Shown piece after piece: positions 16,291 to 25,039 of a stretch of DNA of 64,000 nucleotides. Source of the DNA: Terriglobia bacterium. GTDB lineage: Bacteria > Acidobacteriota > Terriglobia > Acidiferrales > UBA7541. The notes under the pieces are model-generated. The model did no database searches and had not been told where the DNA came from. It was given only the letters and a program-made list of their open reading frames with translations. Position numbers and translations under genes: made by a program. The DNA is taken from contig JAIQEW010000011.1 of NCBI GenBank assembly GCA_020073605.1, positions 1 to 64,000 of the forward strand, written 5' to 3'. Position 1 is the stretch's first letter. Each line of letters opens with the position of its first letter.

Positions 16291-19200
16291 TCAATCGGCC
16301 GTGGCTTCGGACTCGACGGGATTGCCGACGCGATGTCGCCTCAATCGCATCGCGAGCCGGCCAAACGCCAGATAGACGACGGGAGTCGTGTAGAGCGTCA
16401 AAACCTGGCTGATCAGCAAGCCGCCGACGATGCTGATGCCCAACGGCTGGCGCAATTCCGAGCCGGTTCCAGAGCCGAGCGCGAGCGGCAGCCCTCCAAG
16501 CAGGGCGGCCATCGTCGTCATCATGATGGGGCGAAATCGCAACAAGCAAGCCTGATAAATCGCCTCCTGCGGAGGCTTCCCTTCTTTCCGCTCCGCGTCG
16601 AGCGCGAAATCGATCATCATGATCGCGTTCTTCTGCACGATGCCAATGAGCAGGATGATGCCGATCAAGGCGATCACGCTGAAATCGTTTCCGCAGACCA
16701 GCAGCGCCAGCAGGGCGCCTACTCCTGCCGAAGGCAGCGTGGAAAGAATCGTGACGGGATGGATGTAACTTTCGTAGAGCACCCCCAGCACGATATACAC
16801 CGTCACGATCGCCGCGAGGATAAGCAGCGGCTCGTTCACCAGCGAAGCCTGAAACGCTCGCGCGGTGCCCTGAAAACTCGGGTGGACTGACACGGGCAGG
16901 TTGATCTGCTGCTCCGCCTGGTGAATCGCATCCACGGCCTTCCCGAGTGAAGCGTTGGGCGCCAAATTGAAGGATAGCGTCACCACCGGGAACTGCCCTT
17001 GATGGTTCACCGCAAGCGCCGTGGTCTTCTGCTCGTAGTGCGTAAAGGCGCTGAGCGGCACCTGCGTGCCATTCGACGATTTCACGTAAATGTTTTTCAG
17101 CGCGTCCGGGTTCTGCTGGAATTTCGGATCGACTTCCAGGACCACGTGATACTGGTTCAATTGCGTGAAGATCGTGGAGACCTGGCGCTGGCCAAAGGCG
17201 TCGTAGAGCGTATTGTCGATCGCCGCCGGCAGAATCCCGAGCCGCGCCGCCGTGTCGCGGTCGATCGCGAGGCTGGCCTGCAAGCCCTGATCCTGCTGGT
17301 CGGACGCAACGTCGCGCAATTGCGGCAGGGTTTTCAGCGTGTTCACCAGCTTGGGAGCCCACTGGGCGAGTTCCCGCGCGTCCGCATCCTCGATCGAATA
17401 CTGGTATTGCGTGCGGCTCACGCGATCCTCGACTGTCAAACCCTGCACCGGCTGCATATAGAGCGTGATTCCATCGACCTGCGCGAGCTGCGGCTGCAAG
17501 CGCCGGATGATATCGGAGCTGGTCTCTTTCCGTTCGTCGCGCGATTTCAGGTTGATCTGGATACGGCCGCTGTTCGGCGTCATATTCGTGCCGTCCACAC
17601 CGATGAAGGACGACAAGCTCACCACGTCCGGGTCCTTCAGAATCACCGCGGCAAGCGCCTGCTGGCGGTTGGACATTTGGGTGAATGAAACGGACTGAGG
17701 AGCCTCGGAAATGCCCAGGATTACGCCTGTGTCCTGCACGGGGAAAAAGCCCTTGGGAACGAAGTAGTAGAGCAGAAACGTGAGGAGCAGCGTCCCGACG
17801 GTGATGGCGAGCGTCGCTGTCTGGTGCCGGAGCACCACCTGCAGCGTCCTTCCATAAAACGCAATCATCCGGTCAAAGAAGCGTCCGGAGGCCTTATAGA
17901 AACGGCTCTGCTTCGACACTTCTTCGCGGTGGAGCAGCTTCGCACACATCATCGGCGTCAGCGTGAGCGACACAAACGCGGAAACCAGGATCGTAACGCC
18001 GAGAGTGACTGCAAACTCGCGAAACAGCCGGCCCACGATGTCGCCCATGAAGAGCAGCGGAATCAGTACGGCGATCAGCGAAACGGTCAGCGAAAGAATC
18101 GTGAATCCGATCTGCTCGGAGCCCATCAAGGCCGCTTTGAGAGGCGGATGCCCTTCCTCGATGAACCGGGCGATGTTTTCGATCATCACGATCGCGTCAT
18201 CCACCACAAAGCCGGTCGAAATCGTGAGCGCCATCAGCGAAAGGTTGTCGAGGCTGAAGCCCGCCAGGTACATCACTCCGAAAGTGCCGACGATGGAAAG
18301 CGGCACGGCAACGCTGGGAATGATCGTGGCCGCGACGCTGCGAAGAAACAGAAACATCACCATCACGACCAGCGCCACCGTGAGCATGAGTTCGAATTGA
18401 ATGTCTTTCACGGACGCGCGGATCGTCGTCGTCATGTCGGTAAGCGTCGTCACGTGAACCGAGGAAGGCAGCGACGCCTGCAAACGCGGGAGCAGGTTTT
18501 TCACGCGGTCGGCCACACCGATGATGTTGGTGCCCGGCTGGCGTTGAATGTTGAGGATCACGGCCGGTTGAGCGTTCATCCACGCGGCCTGCGTGGTATT
18601 TTCGGCGCCGTCCACCACATCGGCGACATCCGAAAGCCGGATCGGCCCGCCGTTCTTGTAGGCGATGATGAGGGGCCGATAGCTTTCGCTGGAAAGAAGC
18701 TGGTCGTTCGCTTGAATCGTGAAGGACTGGCGCGGGCCGTTCAAGTTGCCCTTCGCCTGATCCACGTTGGCACTCCCAAGCGCCGCGCGAAGATCTTCGA
18801 GGCTGAGCCCATAGGACGCGAGCGCCGTAGGATTCGCCCGGACTCGAACCGCGGGCTTCTGCCCGCCGCTGATCGTTACCAATCCGACGCCGGACAACTG
18901 CGAGATTTTCTGCGCGAGGTTCGTGTCCGCATAGTCCTCTACCTTCTGAAGCGGCAGAGTCTCCGATGTGAGCGCAAGCGTGAGGATAGGTGCGTCGGCG
19001 GGATTGACCTTGCTGTAGACCGGCGGGTTCGGCAGATCGCGCGGCAAGTAGGTTGACGCGGCGTTGATCGCCGCCTGCACCTCCTGCTCGGCGACGTCGA
19101 TATCTTCCTTCAAATTGAATTGCAGCGTGATCACCGACCCGCCAAGCGAGCTGGTCGATGTCATCTGGTCGAGGCCCGGCAGCTCTCCGAACTGCCGCTC

Positions 19201-19401
19201 GAGGGGCGTGGTTACGGCCGAGGCCATCACGTCTGGGCTGGCGCCCGGATAAAAAGTCAGCACCTGTATCGTCGGATAGTCGACTTGCGGAAGGGCCGAA
19301 ACGGGAAGCTGCAAGTACGCCACCACGCCCGCCAGCATCACGCCCACCATCAGCAGTGATGTGGCGACCGGCCGGAGTATGAACGGCCTGGACGGACTCA
19401 C
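16291..19401 (-). CDS. mdtB: RND efflux transporter, MdtB-type inner-membrane subunit
   Basis: The 1036-residue subunit starts [17 protein letters not shown], as in MdtB, and has the RND helix-4 motif [17 protein letters not shown] with its proton-relay aspartates. It is clearly related to the following mdtC product but diverged (for example [13 protein letters not shown] here against [13 protein letters not shown] there). It overlaps mdtA by four bases and is followed by mdtC after 11 nt. The pump probably exports hydrophobic compounds; the substrate cannot be read from sequence. Confidence 0.9.
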   Translation of the reverse strand: MSPSRPFILRPVATSLLMVGVMLAGVVAYLQLPVSALPQVDYPTIQVLTFYPGASPDVMASAVTTPLERQFGELPGLDQMTSTSSLGGSVITLQFNLKEDIDVAEQEVQAAINAASTYLPRDLPNPPVYSKVNPADAPILTLALTSETLPLQKVEDYADTNLAQKISQLSGVGLVTISGGQKPAVRVRANPTALASYGLSLEDLRAALGSANVDQAKGNLNGPRQSFTIQANDQLLSSESYRPLIIAYKNGGPIRLSDVADVVDGAENTTQAAWMNAQPAVILNIQRQPGTNIIGVADRVKNLLPRLQASLPSSVHVTTLTDMTTTIRASVKDIQFELMLTVALVVMVMFLFLRSVAATIIPSVAVPLSIVGTFGVMYLAGFSLDNLSLMALTISTGFVVDDAIVMIENIARFIEEGHPPLKAALMGSEQIGFTILSLTVSLIAVLIPLLFMGDIVGRLFREFAVTLGVTILVSAFVSLTLTPMMCAKLLHREEVSKQSRFYKASGRFFDRMIAFYGRTLQVVLRHQTATLAITVGTLLLTFLLYYFVPKGFFPVQDTGVILGISEAPQSVSFTQMSNRQQALAAVILKDPDVVSLSSFIGVDGTNMTPNSGRIQINLKSRDERKETSSDIIRRLQPQLAQVDGITLYMQPVQGLTVEDRVSRTQYQYSIEDADARELAQWAPKLVNTLKTLPQLRDVASDQQDQGLQASLAIDRDTAARLGILPAAIDNTLYDAFGQRQVSTIFTQLNQYHVVLEVDPKFQQNPDALKNIYVKSSNGTQVPLSAFTHYEQKTTALAVNHQGQFPVVTLSFNLAPNASLGKAVDAIHQAEQQINLPVSVHPSFQGTARAFQASLVNEPLLILAAIVTVYIVLGVLYESYIHPVTILSTLPSAGVGALLALLVCGNDFSVIALIGIILLIGIVQKNAIMMIDFALDAERKEGKPPQEAIYQACLLRFRPIMMTTMAALLGGLPLALGSGTGSELRQPLGISIVGGLLISQVLTLYTTPVVYLAFGRLAMRLRRHRVGNPVESEATAD

Positions 19402-20621
19402 GGGTGCAGGTCCGGCGCTACATTCGATCCGGGAGAATTGCCTGGATTGGACTGGTGCGGAGTGACGACCGCATCCGATTGCAGCTTGTCCGCGCCATCG
19501 ACCACGATCTGCTCACCGGCGTTCAGCCCCTGGCGAATCACGGAAATGTTCCCTTCCGCAAAATCCATCTGGACGGCGCGAACCTGCGCCTTGTTATCGG
19601 AGCTCAGCACGTAAACGAAGGGTCCCTGCGTGCCGTTCTGAATCGCGGCGGACGGAATCACGATCGCATCTTTCCGCGCACTGAGAAACAGGCGCGCGTT
19701 CACGAACTGGTTCGGCCAGAGAGAAAGATCGCGATTGTCGAATTGAGACTTCAGCTTGATCGTCCCCGTGGTCTGATCGATCTGGTTGTCGATGGTCAGG
19801 AGCTTGCCGTCGGCAAGCTTGGTGCCGTTGTCCCGGCTGTAGGCTTCCACGGCGAGCTGCCTATTCCTCATCTCGGCGACAACCTGCGGCAGGCTGTCTT
19901 CAGGCAGCGTGAAAATCACGGCGATCGGCTGCACTTGCGTGATCACCAGAATTCCGTTCGCATCCCCCGCATGAACGATGTTTCCCGAATCCACCAGCCG
20001 AAGCCCGACGCGCCCGTCGATCGGTGAGGTAATCCGGCAATAGGTGAGCTGGAGTTTCTGATTGTCGATCGCCGCCTGATCGGACTTGATTGAGCCGTCG
20101 AACTGGCCGACGGTGGCCTGTTGCGAATCGAGCTGCTGGCGCGGAATCACGCCTTCTTGCCAGAGCTGCTGATACCGCGCGAGGTTCGCCTTCGCGTCAT
20201 TTTGCGCCGCGACGTCTTTGGCGAGCTGCCCTTCCGCCTGGGCGAGCGCCACCTCAAACGGCCGGGGGTCAATCTCTGCGAGGATATCCCCGGCGTGGAC
20301 GAACTGCCCCTCCTGGAAGTGCACCTGCATGATCTGCCCATCCACGCGGCTGTGCACCGTCACCGTGTTGAACGCGGTCACCGACCCCAGCCCGGTCACG
20401 TAATAGGGCACATCCCTTTTTTGAACGGATGCCACTCCGACGGAAAGCACCTGCGAGTTGGAGTCCTTATTTTTCGATGCCGCCTCTGAAATCGCGTGCA
20501 TCCGGTACGCCACGATGCCGAGGATGACCAGCAGGATGATGACAATCCAAACCCCGTAATGGCGCTTAGCCGCGCCCTTTTCGGTTGAAAGACTCGATGG
20601 CGATGAAGACGACATGTCCAC
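19398..20621 (-). CDS. mdtA: RND periplasmic adaptor, MdtA-type
   Basis: This membrane-fusion protein of 407 residues links the RND subunits to an outer-membrane channel. It has one N-terminal anchor helix (about 22-42), then a lipoyl-like half ([20 protein letters not shown]), an alpha-helical hairpin (about 110-190), the second lipoyl half ([20 protein letters not shown]) and beta-barrel and membrane-proximal domains with [16 protein letters not shown]. It is the first gene of mdtABC and is divergent from the leader of the SUMT gene. Confidence 0.9.
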   Translation of the reverse strand: MDMSSSSPSSLSTEKGAAKRHYGVWIVIILLVILGIVAYRMHAISEAASKNKDSNSQVLSVGVASVQKRDVPYYVTGLGSVTAFNTVTVHSRVDGQIMQVHFQEGQFVHAGDILAEIDPRPFEVALAQAEGQLAKDVAAQNDAKANLARYQQLWQEGVIPRQQLDSQQATVGQFDGSIKSDQAAIDNQKLQLTYCRITSPIDGRVGLRLVDSGNIVHAGDANGILVITQVQPIAVIFTLPEDSLPQVVAEMRNRQLAVEAYSRDNGTKLADGKLLTIDNQIDQTTGTIKLKSQFDNRDLSLWPNQFVNARLFLSARKDAIVIPSAAIQNGTQGPFVYVLSSDNKAQVRAVQMDFAEGNISVIRQGLNAGEQIVVDGADKLQSDAVVTPHQSNPGNSPGSNVAPDLHP

Positions 20622-20761
20622 TCCTGGCCCTATTTTTCCACAGTTTTTAGACGTTCGAGAATCATTCCCGGATACACGGGCGCCGCGGCGCTTCCCCTTG
20701 GCCGCAAAGGTGGAGCCGCATCGGCGCAGGCATCGCTTTCCCGGGGCGGTGAGCCGTTTCC

Positions 20762-20790
20762 TTGACCGGGTCGGACGAGCCGAGTAAGAT
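20762..20790 (+). promoter_or_regulatory. Sigma-70-type promoter for the SUMT leader
   Basis: TTGACC (20762-20767) and TAAGAT (20785-20790) are separated by exactly 17 nt, which gives a predicted transcription start at about 20797-20798. The start falls on or beside a GTG codon. Confidence 0.6.
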
Positions 20791-20797
20791 TTGTTCT

Positions 20798-20878
20798 GTG
20801 AATTATCGCATCAAGACGGCCGTTTCCGTGGCGTGTTGTCGCCCCGCAGCGGCTGGCTCGGGTGCGCAGTCCGAATAG
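20798..20878 (+). CDS. Leader peptide with tandem cysteines (putative attenuator peptide)
   Basis: A 26-codon frame begins at GTG 20798, at the predicted transcript start, so the message would be leaderless. It starts MNYRIKTAVSVACCRP; residues 13 and 14 are adjacent cysteines encoded TGT TGT at 20834-20839. It stops at TAG 20876. An intrinsic terminator follows, then the SUMT gene. Leaderless cysteine-rich leader peptides that sense cysteine supply are known upstream of sulfur genes in mycobacteria. SUMT makes the siroheme precursor needed by sulfite reductase, so a cysteine-sensing role would make metabolic sense. Translation has not been shown, and an open frame this short can arise by chance. 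Confidence 0.45.
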   Translation: MNYRIKTAVSVACCRPAAAGSGAQSE

Positions 20879-20903
20879 TTCAGGCATCATCGGATTGAAT
20901 CAG

Positions 20904-20942
20904 CCCGCTGGCCGGAGCGAAAGCCCGGAGAGCGGGTTTTTT
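20904..20942 (+). terminator. Intrinsic terminator upstream of SUMT gene
   Basis: CCCGCT/AGCGGG stem with additional inner pairing, followed directly by six T (20937-20942). It lies 38 nt before the SUMT start on the same strand, with no protein gene before it except the short leader frame. Confidence 0.75.
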
Positions 20943-20980
20943 GTTGTGGCAGAAACTTTCGGCTGTAGGATTGTTTCTCG

Positions 20981-21778
20981 ATGAGTGGAAAACTCACAGG
21001 TAAGGTTTACTTGGTCGGCGCAGGCCCGGGCGATCCGGACTTGCTTACCGTAAAGGCTCACCGGCTAATACGCCGTGCCGAGGTGATCCTTCACGACGAT
21101 CTCGTCCCCGCCACAATCCTTGCGCTGGCCAGCCCTAAGGCCGAAGTCACGAACGTGGGAAAGCGCTGCGGCAGAAAAGGAATCACTCAGGCCGAGATCA
21201 ACGCACGCATGATCGAGTCCGCGCGACGCGGCTTGGAAGTCGTCCGCCTGAAGAGCGGCGACCCCGGCATCTTCGGCCGCCTGGCGGAGGAAATCGACGC
21301 TCTGGAAACCGCCGGAGTGCCTTTCGAAGTTGTTCCCGGAATCACCGCCGGAGCCGCGGCCGCGGCCTCGCTCGGCGTCTCGCTTACCGACCGCCGGAAG
21401 AGTTCCCATGTGATTATCGTGAGCGGCCACCGCGCGCCGAAAAACGCTCCCGAGGAAAAGCCCGATTGGAAGAGCCTCGCCCGCGAAGACGCAACATTGG
21501 TCGTGTATATGCCCGGAAATAATTTCACCATCGTGCGGGAAGAGCTCCTTGCGGCAGGCCTCGATCCCGCCATTCCGGCTGCGATTGTTTCCCATGCCGC
21601 TACGCCCCGCCAGCAACATCAATCCACTACTCTCGGAGCGCTCAACGCGCTGCCGCGCATGGAATCGCCGGCCGTCCTGCTGATCGGCCGATCTCTCGAT
21701 CGCGCGAACCGGCGCTCGAAGAGCGACGCCGCCTCGCTCGCCTTCGACGAAGCCGAATTGATCCTTTCCTCGCTGTAG
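20981..21778 (+). CDS. cobA: Uroporphyrinogen-III C-methyltransferase (SUMT)
   Basis: SUMT adds two methyl groups from SAM to uroporphyrinogen III, giving precorrin-2 for siroheme or cobalamin. The 265-residue product has the family signatures VYLVGAGPGDPDLLTVKA (residues 9-26), YDxL replaced by HDDLV near 38, VGKRCGRKG, VRLKSGDPGIFGR and VVPGITAGAAAAASLG. There is no fused CysG oxidase/ferrochelatase or HemD domain. It follows a structured leader with an intrinsic terminator and is not in an evident operon with the two-component genes 117 nt downstream. Confidence 0.92.
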   Translation: MSGKLTGKVYLVGAGPGDPDLLTVKAHRLIRRAEVILHDDLVPATILALASPKAEVTNVGKRCGRKGITQAEINARMIESARRGLEVVRLKSGDPGIFGRLAEEIDALETAGVPFEVVPGITAGAAAAASLGVSLTDRRKSSHVIIVSGHRAPKNAPEEKPDWKSLAREDATLVVYMPGNNFTIVREELLAAGLDPAIPAAIVSHAATPRQQHQSTTLGALNALPRMESPAVLLIGRSLDRANRRSKSDAASLAFDEAELILSSL

Positions 21779-21895
21779 AATTCTCAGCAGCGCTCGCCGC
21801 AACTCGCCTATCTCCGCGAAACGAAACCCTCGCGCTTCGTGTTAGATTCGTCTTGGATTCAGCGGAACCCATTCGCCGGGGAGCCAGCGCGCGAA

Positions 21896-23167
21896 ATGCT
21901 CGACCGCAAACGAACGACCGTCGATTGGATTGACGTTGTCTGGCTGCTCTTCATCATAGGGCTGGCTTTTCTCCCGCCCATCAATGAAATCCACAAGCAG
22001 CTCATCCTGGTCACGATCGGCGTTTTCCAATTTTTCGAAGGCCGCCTTATCGCCGGGCTGCCCAAGCGCGGGCGCGCCTATAGCGTCCTCATCAAGATCA
22101 TGCTCGCCACGCTTCTGCTGGACCATACCGGCGAAATGGGCATCAACAGCAGCTACTATCCGATCTACTATCTGCCGGTCGTCACCGCCGCCATCTATTT
22201 CGGCCCGGCGGCCACGCTGTTCTGGACGGCCCTCACGTCGCTCGCCTACTGCTCTTTTCTCTATCCGGCTCTTCAAGACTACGAGCTGACGGCCGAAGGC
22301 AGCTACCAGCTCGCCATCCGCATTCTCTTTTTCTTCCTTGCGGCGATGCTGGTGAATCGCTTCGTGGTCGAAAATCGCCGCCAGGTGGCGCGATATCAGG
22401 CGCTCTCGCAGACGCTTGAGGAAACCAATCGTCAGTTGCAGCGCGCCGAGGCCGAAGCGCGCCGGTCGGAGCGCCTTGCCGCTCTAGGACAGCTCTCCGC
22501 AGGCCTGGCGCACGAGATTCGCAATCCGCTCGGCGTCATCAAAGGATCGGCGGAAATACTGGCGCAGAAACTGAAGGACTCCCAGCCGCTCTCGAGCGAG
22601 CTTGCCGGTTACATTTCCTCGGAGGTGAACCGGCTCAACGCGCTCGTGGCCCGGTTTCTCGATTTCGCCCGGCCCTCCAATCTCGATCTGCGGGCGCAGC
22701 AGATTTCGGAGATCGTCGACCGCGCTCTCGAATCGGTCCAGTCCCAATCTCCGAACGCAAACGTCCGCATCGAACGCCACTACGCTCCGGCTCTACCGGA
22801 AATTCTCGCCGACGAGCAGATGTGCGAGCGAGTTTTCGTCAATCTGATTCAAAATGCCTATCAGTCGATGGAAGCCGCGGCCGATGGCGGAGAGCGCGTG
22901 TTGCGCCTTTCGATTGCACCCGAATCTTCGAACGGGCGAGAGGGCGTCGGCATCACGGTCGAAGACACCGGCCCCGGCGTGCCGCTGGATTTGCGCGAGC
23001 AGATCTTCAATCCTTTCTTCACGTCGAAGAAAGAGGGCGTCGGGCTGGGGCTCGCCATTGTCGCCAAGATTGTGGACGACCATCGCGGCTGGATTCGGCT
23101 GGAAGACAATTCTGCGCCCGGCGCACGCTTTCGCGTGTTTCTCCCTGCTTCTCAGGAGAAATCATGA
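21896..23167 (+). CDS. Membrane histidine kinase, NtrB/AtoS-type
   Basis: The 423-residue kinase has an N-terminal membrane part with about five or six hydrophobic segments (residues 10-160), a coiled linker (about 165-195), the HisKA H-box LAHEIRNPLGVIKGS with phospho-acceptor His206, and a HATPase domain with the N-box QNAYQSM, G1 DTGPGV, F-box FNPFFTSKKEGVGLGLAI. It overlaps the response regulator by four bases. The membrane part has no recognisable ligand domain, so the signal is unknown. A GTG at 21839 would add 19 residues; the ATG is preferred because the hydrophobic region follows it closely, but neither has a strong ribosome site. Confidence 0.88.
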   Translation: MLDRKRTTVDWIDVVWLLFIIGLAFLPPINEIHKQLILVTIGVFQFFEGRLIAGLPKRGRAYSVLIKIMLATLLLDHTGEMGINSSYYPIYYLPVVTAAIYFGPAATLFWTALTSLAYCSFLYPALQDYELTAEGSYQLAIRILFFFLAAMLVNRFVVENRRQVARYQALSQTLEETNRQLQRAEAEARRSERLAALGQLSAGLAHEIRNPLGVIKGSAEILAQKLKDSQPLSSELAGYISSEVNRLNALVARFLDFARPSNLDLRAQQISEIVDRALESVQSQSPNANVRIERHYAPALPEILADEQMCERVFVNLIQNAYQSMEAAADGGERVLRLSIAPESSNGREGVGITVEDTGPGVPLDLREQIFNPFFTSKKEGVGLGLAIVAKIVDDHRGWIRLEDNSAPGARFRVFLPASQEKS

Positions 23168-24546
23168 CATCGGACAAACCATCCATTTTGATCGTGGAAG
23201 ACGAGCAGAAACTCCGGCGTCTGATCGAACTACAGCTCGCCGACGACGGCTTTCACGCGCGCTCTGCGCCCGACGCAGAGACGGGCCTGCAACTCCTGAA
23301 CAAGGAGCCTTTCGACCTGGTCGTCACCGATTTCAAGCTGCCCGGCATGAGCGGCCTCGAATTCCTCCAGGCCGTGAAGCGCGTCGATGCGCACATGCCC
23401 GTCGTGATGATGACCGCTTACGGCACGGTCGAATCCGCGGTCGATGCCATGAAGGCCGGCGCCAGTGATTACGTGCTGAAGCCGTTCGCGCTCGCCGAGC
23501 TGGTCCTCGTGATCCGCAAGGAGCTGGCCACGCATCAGCTTCGCCGGGAAAATCGCGACTTGCGCGAAGCGCTCGGCCACCGTTACGAGTACAAGAACAT
23601 CGTCGCGCGCAGCGGCAAAATGCAGGCCGTGCTCGCAATCGTCGAGCGCGTCGCTCCCACGAATGCGACCGTGCTCCTCGGCGGCGAGAGCGGCGTGGGC
23701 AAGGACCTCATCGCGCGCGCGATTCACGAGCATTCGCAGCGCTCCTCGGGACCCTTCGTGAAAATCAACAGCACCGCCATCCCCGAAAATCTTCTCGAAA
23801 GCGAGCTCTTCGGCTACGAAAAAGGCGCGTTCTCCGGCGCCGTCGGCAGCAAGCCCGGAAAATTCGAGCTCGCGGACAAGGGCACGCTCTTCCTCGACGA
23901 AATAGGCGACGTGCCGCCGCCCATTCAAGTGAAGCTCCTGCGCGTACTCCAGGACCGCGAGTTCGAGCGCCTCGGCGGCACGAAAACGCTCAAGGTCGAT
24001 GTCCGCCTGATCGCCGCCACGAACCGCGATCTTCGCGCCGCGCTCGAAGACGGCACCTTCCGCCAGGATCTCTACTACCGCTTGAACGTGGTCGCCATCG
24101 ATATTCCGCCGCTGCGCGACCACAAGGAAGACATTCCCGCCCTCACTGATTTCTTCCTTGAGAAATTCGCGCGCGAATCCGGTCAGCAGGTCCGCGGAAT
24201 CACGCCGCAGGCCATGCGCCTGTTGACGGATTTTCACTGGCCGGGAAACGTGCGCGAGCTTCAGAATGTCCTCGAGCGCGCCGTCACGCTCTCCGCTGGA
24301 ACCACGCTCGATGTCTCCGACATTCACCTCGATAATCCGCCGTCGCGCGGCGCCGCGGCGGCTTCGCCCGTGCTGCCCGCGGGCATGACGCTCGAGCAGT
24401 GGGAAGACGAGATGATCCGCGAAGCCCTGCGCCGCGCGGGGGGCAACAAGAGCCAGGCGGCTCGCGCACTCGGACTTTCGCGCAACGCGCTGCGCTACCG
24501 CCTCTCGAAAATCGGCGTCCCCGACCCCGCAGAAGAAGATTCATAA
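23164..24546 (+). CDS. Sigma-54-dependent response regulator, NtrC family
   Basis: The 460-residue regulator has a receiver domain (phospho-acceptor Asp56 in VVTDFKLPG), an AAA+ domain (Walker A GGESGVGK at 173-180, Walker B LFLDEIGD at 242-249, arginine finger region in the FRQDLYYRLNV segment) and a Fis-type helix-turn-helix at the C-terminus (NKSQAARALGLSRNALRYRL). The sigma-54 contact loop reads GAFSGA (221-226) rather than GAFTGA; serine keeps the hydroxyl, so activity is expected. Its partner kinase is encoded just upstream. Targets are unknown; a sigma-54 promoter is present at 29604 in this window. Confidence 0.93.
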   Translation: MTSDKPSILIVEDEQKLRRLIELQLADDGFHARSAPDAETGLQLLNKEPFDLVVTDFKLPGMSGLEFLQAVKRVDAHMPVVMMTAYGTVESAVDAMKAGASDYVLKPFALAELVLVIRKELATHQLRRENRDLREALGHRYEYKNIVARSGKMQAVLAIVERVAPTNATVLLGGESGVGKDLIARAIHEHSQRSSGPFVKINSTAIPENLLESELFGYEKGAFSGAVGSKPGKFELADKGTLFLDEIGDVPPPIQVKLLRVLQDREFERLGGTKTLKVDVRLIAATNRDLRAALEDGTFRQDLYYRLNVVAIDIPPLRDHKEDIPALTDFFLEKFARESGQQVRGITPQAMRLLTDFHWPGNVRELQNVLERAVTLSAGTTLDVSDIHLDNPPSRGAAAASPVLPAGMTLEQWEDEMIREALRRAGGNKSQAARALGLSRNALRYRLSKIGVPDPAEEDS

Positions 24547-24663
24547 GACCAGCCGCCGTGGTGGGTCCGTTTGAAAACCGCATTCGTTTCCCAGAACGGA
24601 GCTTGGCCAATCAAGGCGAACTTGTCCTGTTAGCGCGATTATCAGGAGTTGGCTTGTTCCGAG

Positions 24664-24695
24664 AAAAAAAGAGGCGGCCCGGGGTGGGGGCCGCC
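24664..24695 (-). terminator. Strong intrinsic terminator (minus strand)
   Basis: GGCGGCCC (24673-24680) and GGGCCGCC (24688-24695) form an 8-bp all-GC stem with a 7-nt loop. On the minus strand it is followed by TC and then seven T (24670-24664). It faces away from the NtrC-type gene and lies about 350 nt beyond the stop of the next minus-strand gene. Confidence 0.85.
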
Positions 24696-24826
24696 CTAGT
24701 TAGTGCGTTCTCGGGAGGAAAGCCGCCTCAACGGTCGAGTCTTGTAGGGGAGCGTTTGGGGTCGTATTCGCTCTGCCGGTGCCCCTCCCGCTCAACGACT
24801 CATGTTGAGTGCTCGCTTCCTCCGTT
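24664..24826 (-). ncRNA. Candidate small RNA under CRP-like control
   Basis: A transcript from about 24826 to 24664 (about 163 nt) is predicted from a promoter with CRP-like sites and a strong terminator. It contains no frame longer than a few codons with a ribosome site. Visible folding: CTCAAC/GTTGAG hairpin near 24791-24809, GAGCG/CGCTC in the middle, and a GGAGGAAGC segment near the 5' end that can pair with GGCTTTCCTCC near 24717. It has C-rich stretches (CCCCTACAAG, TTCCTCCCG) that could pair with ribosome sites of target messages. It matches no RNA family I recognise (not 6S, SRP, tmRNA or RNase P). Existence and targets are inferred. Confidence 0.55.
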
Positions 24827-24832
24827 GTGCCT

Positions 24833-24897
24833 TTTGTAATCGTTTTGCCAGACGCGCGATGTGATCCTAGTCACATCGGGCTGTGATCCCCTTCACC
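24833..24897 (-). promoter_or_regulatory. Two CRP-like operators and -10 element of the small RNA
   Basis: TGTGATCCTAGTCACA (24860-24875) is a perfect TGTGA-N6-TCACA palindrome, the CRP/FNR-superfamily consensus. A second copy with one mismatch, TGTGA-N6-TCACC, starts exactly 22 bp away (24882-24897). On the minus strand a -10-like TACAAA (24838-24833) predicts a start at 24826, which puts the perfect site at -41.5 (class II position) and the second at -63.5. No other gene start lies near these sites: the NtrC-type gene ends upstream and the PQQ-barrel gene converges. Confidence 0.65.
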
Positions 24898-25039
24898 CGC
24901 CCACGCAGTGGCCGACGATCCCCCAAGAATGTGTCGGGCGCGGAGGGGCCTCTACGCGCAGTGCGTTACACGTCACTTCGCGATGGGGCGCACCGCTGAG
25001 CGCCAGTTACGCTCGAGTGACGGCGCGTCCGGATCGATC

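Larger units (their letters stand above)
20797..20942 (+). ncRNA. Candidate transcription attenuator leader of SUMT gene
   Basis: Three mutually relevant structures are visible. The terminator stem is CCCGCT (20904-20909) with AGCGGG (20931-20936). A second hairpin pairs TCCGA near 20870 with TCGGA near 20890. A possible antiterminator pairs CAGCGG (20847-20852) with CCGCTG (20905-20910) and CTG (20853-20855) with CAG (20901-20903), with a single bulged C. The antiterminator uses the left arm of the terminator and begins 8 nt after the Cys-Cys codons. No match to the B12 box or another riboswitch known to me is visible. An independent small RNA ending at the terminator is the alternative. Confidence 0.45.

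Noticed and set aside
13145-17362. A longer reading of the mdtC frame to 17362
   Set aside because: The first 361 codons overlap the clearly coding mdtB sequence in another frame and encode no RND sequence; the RND start motif MNISAPFLKRP begins at 16279.
20630-20890. 86-codon minus-strand frame upstream of mdtA
   Set aside because: It runs antisense to the leader peptide, promoter and terminator region and has no coding character.
20797-20942. Cobalamin riboswitch before the SUMT gene
   Set aside because: The leader is too short and lacks the B12 box GCCACTG and the other conserved elements.
24664-24826. Small RNA as 4.5S, 6S or tmRNA
   Set aside because: No conserved SRP GGAAG/AGCAG loop pair, no long 6S bulge layout and no tmRNA tag frame.
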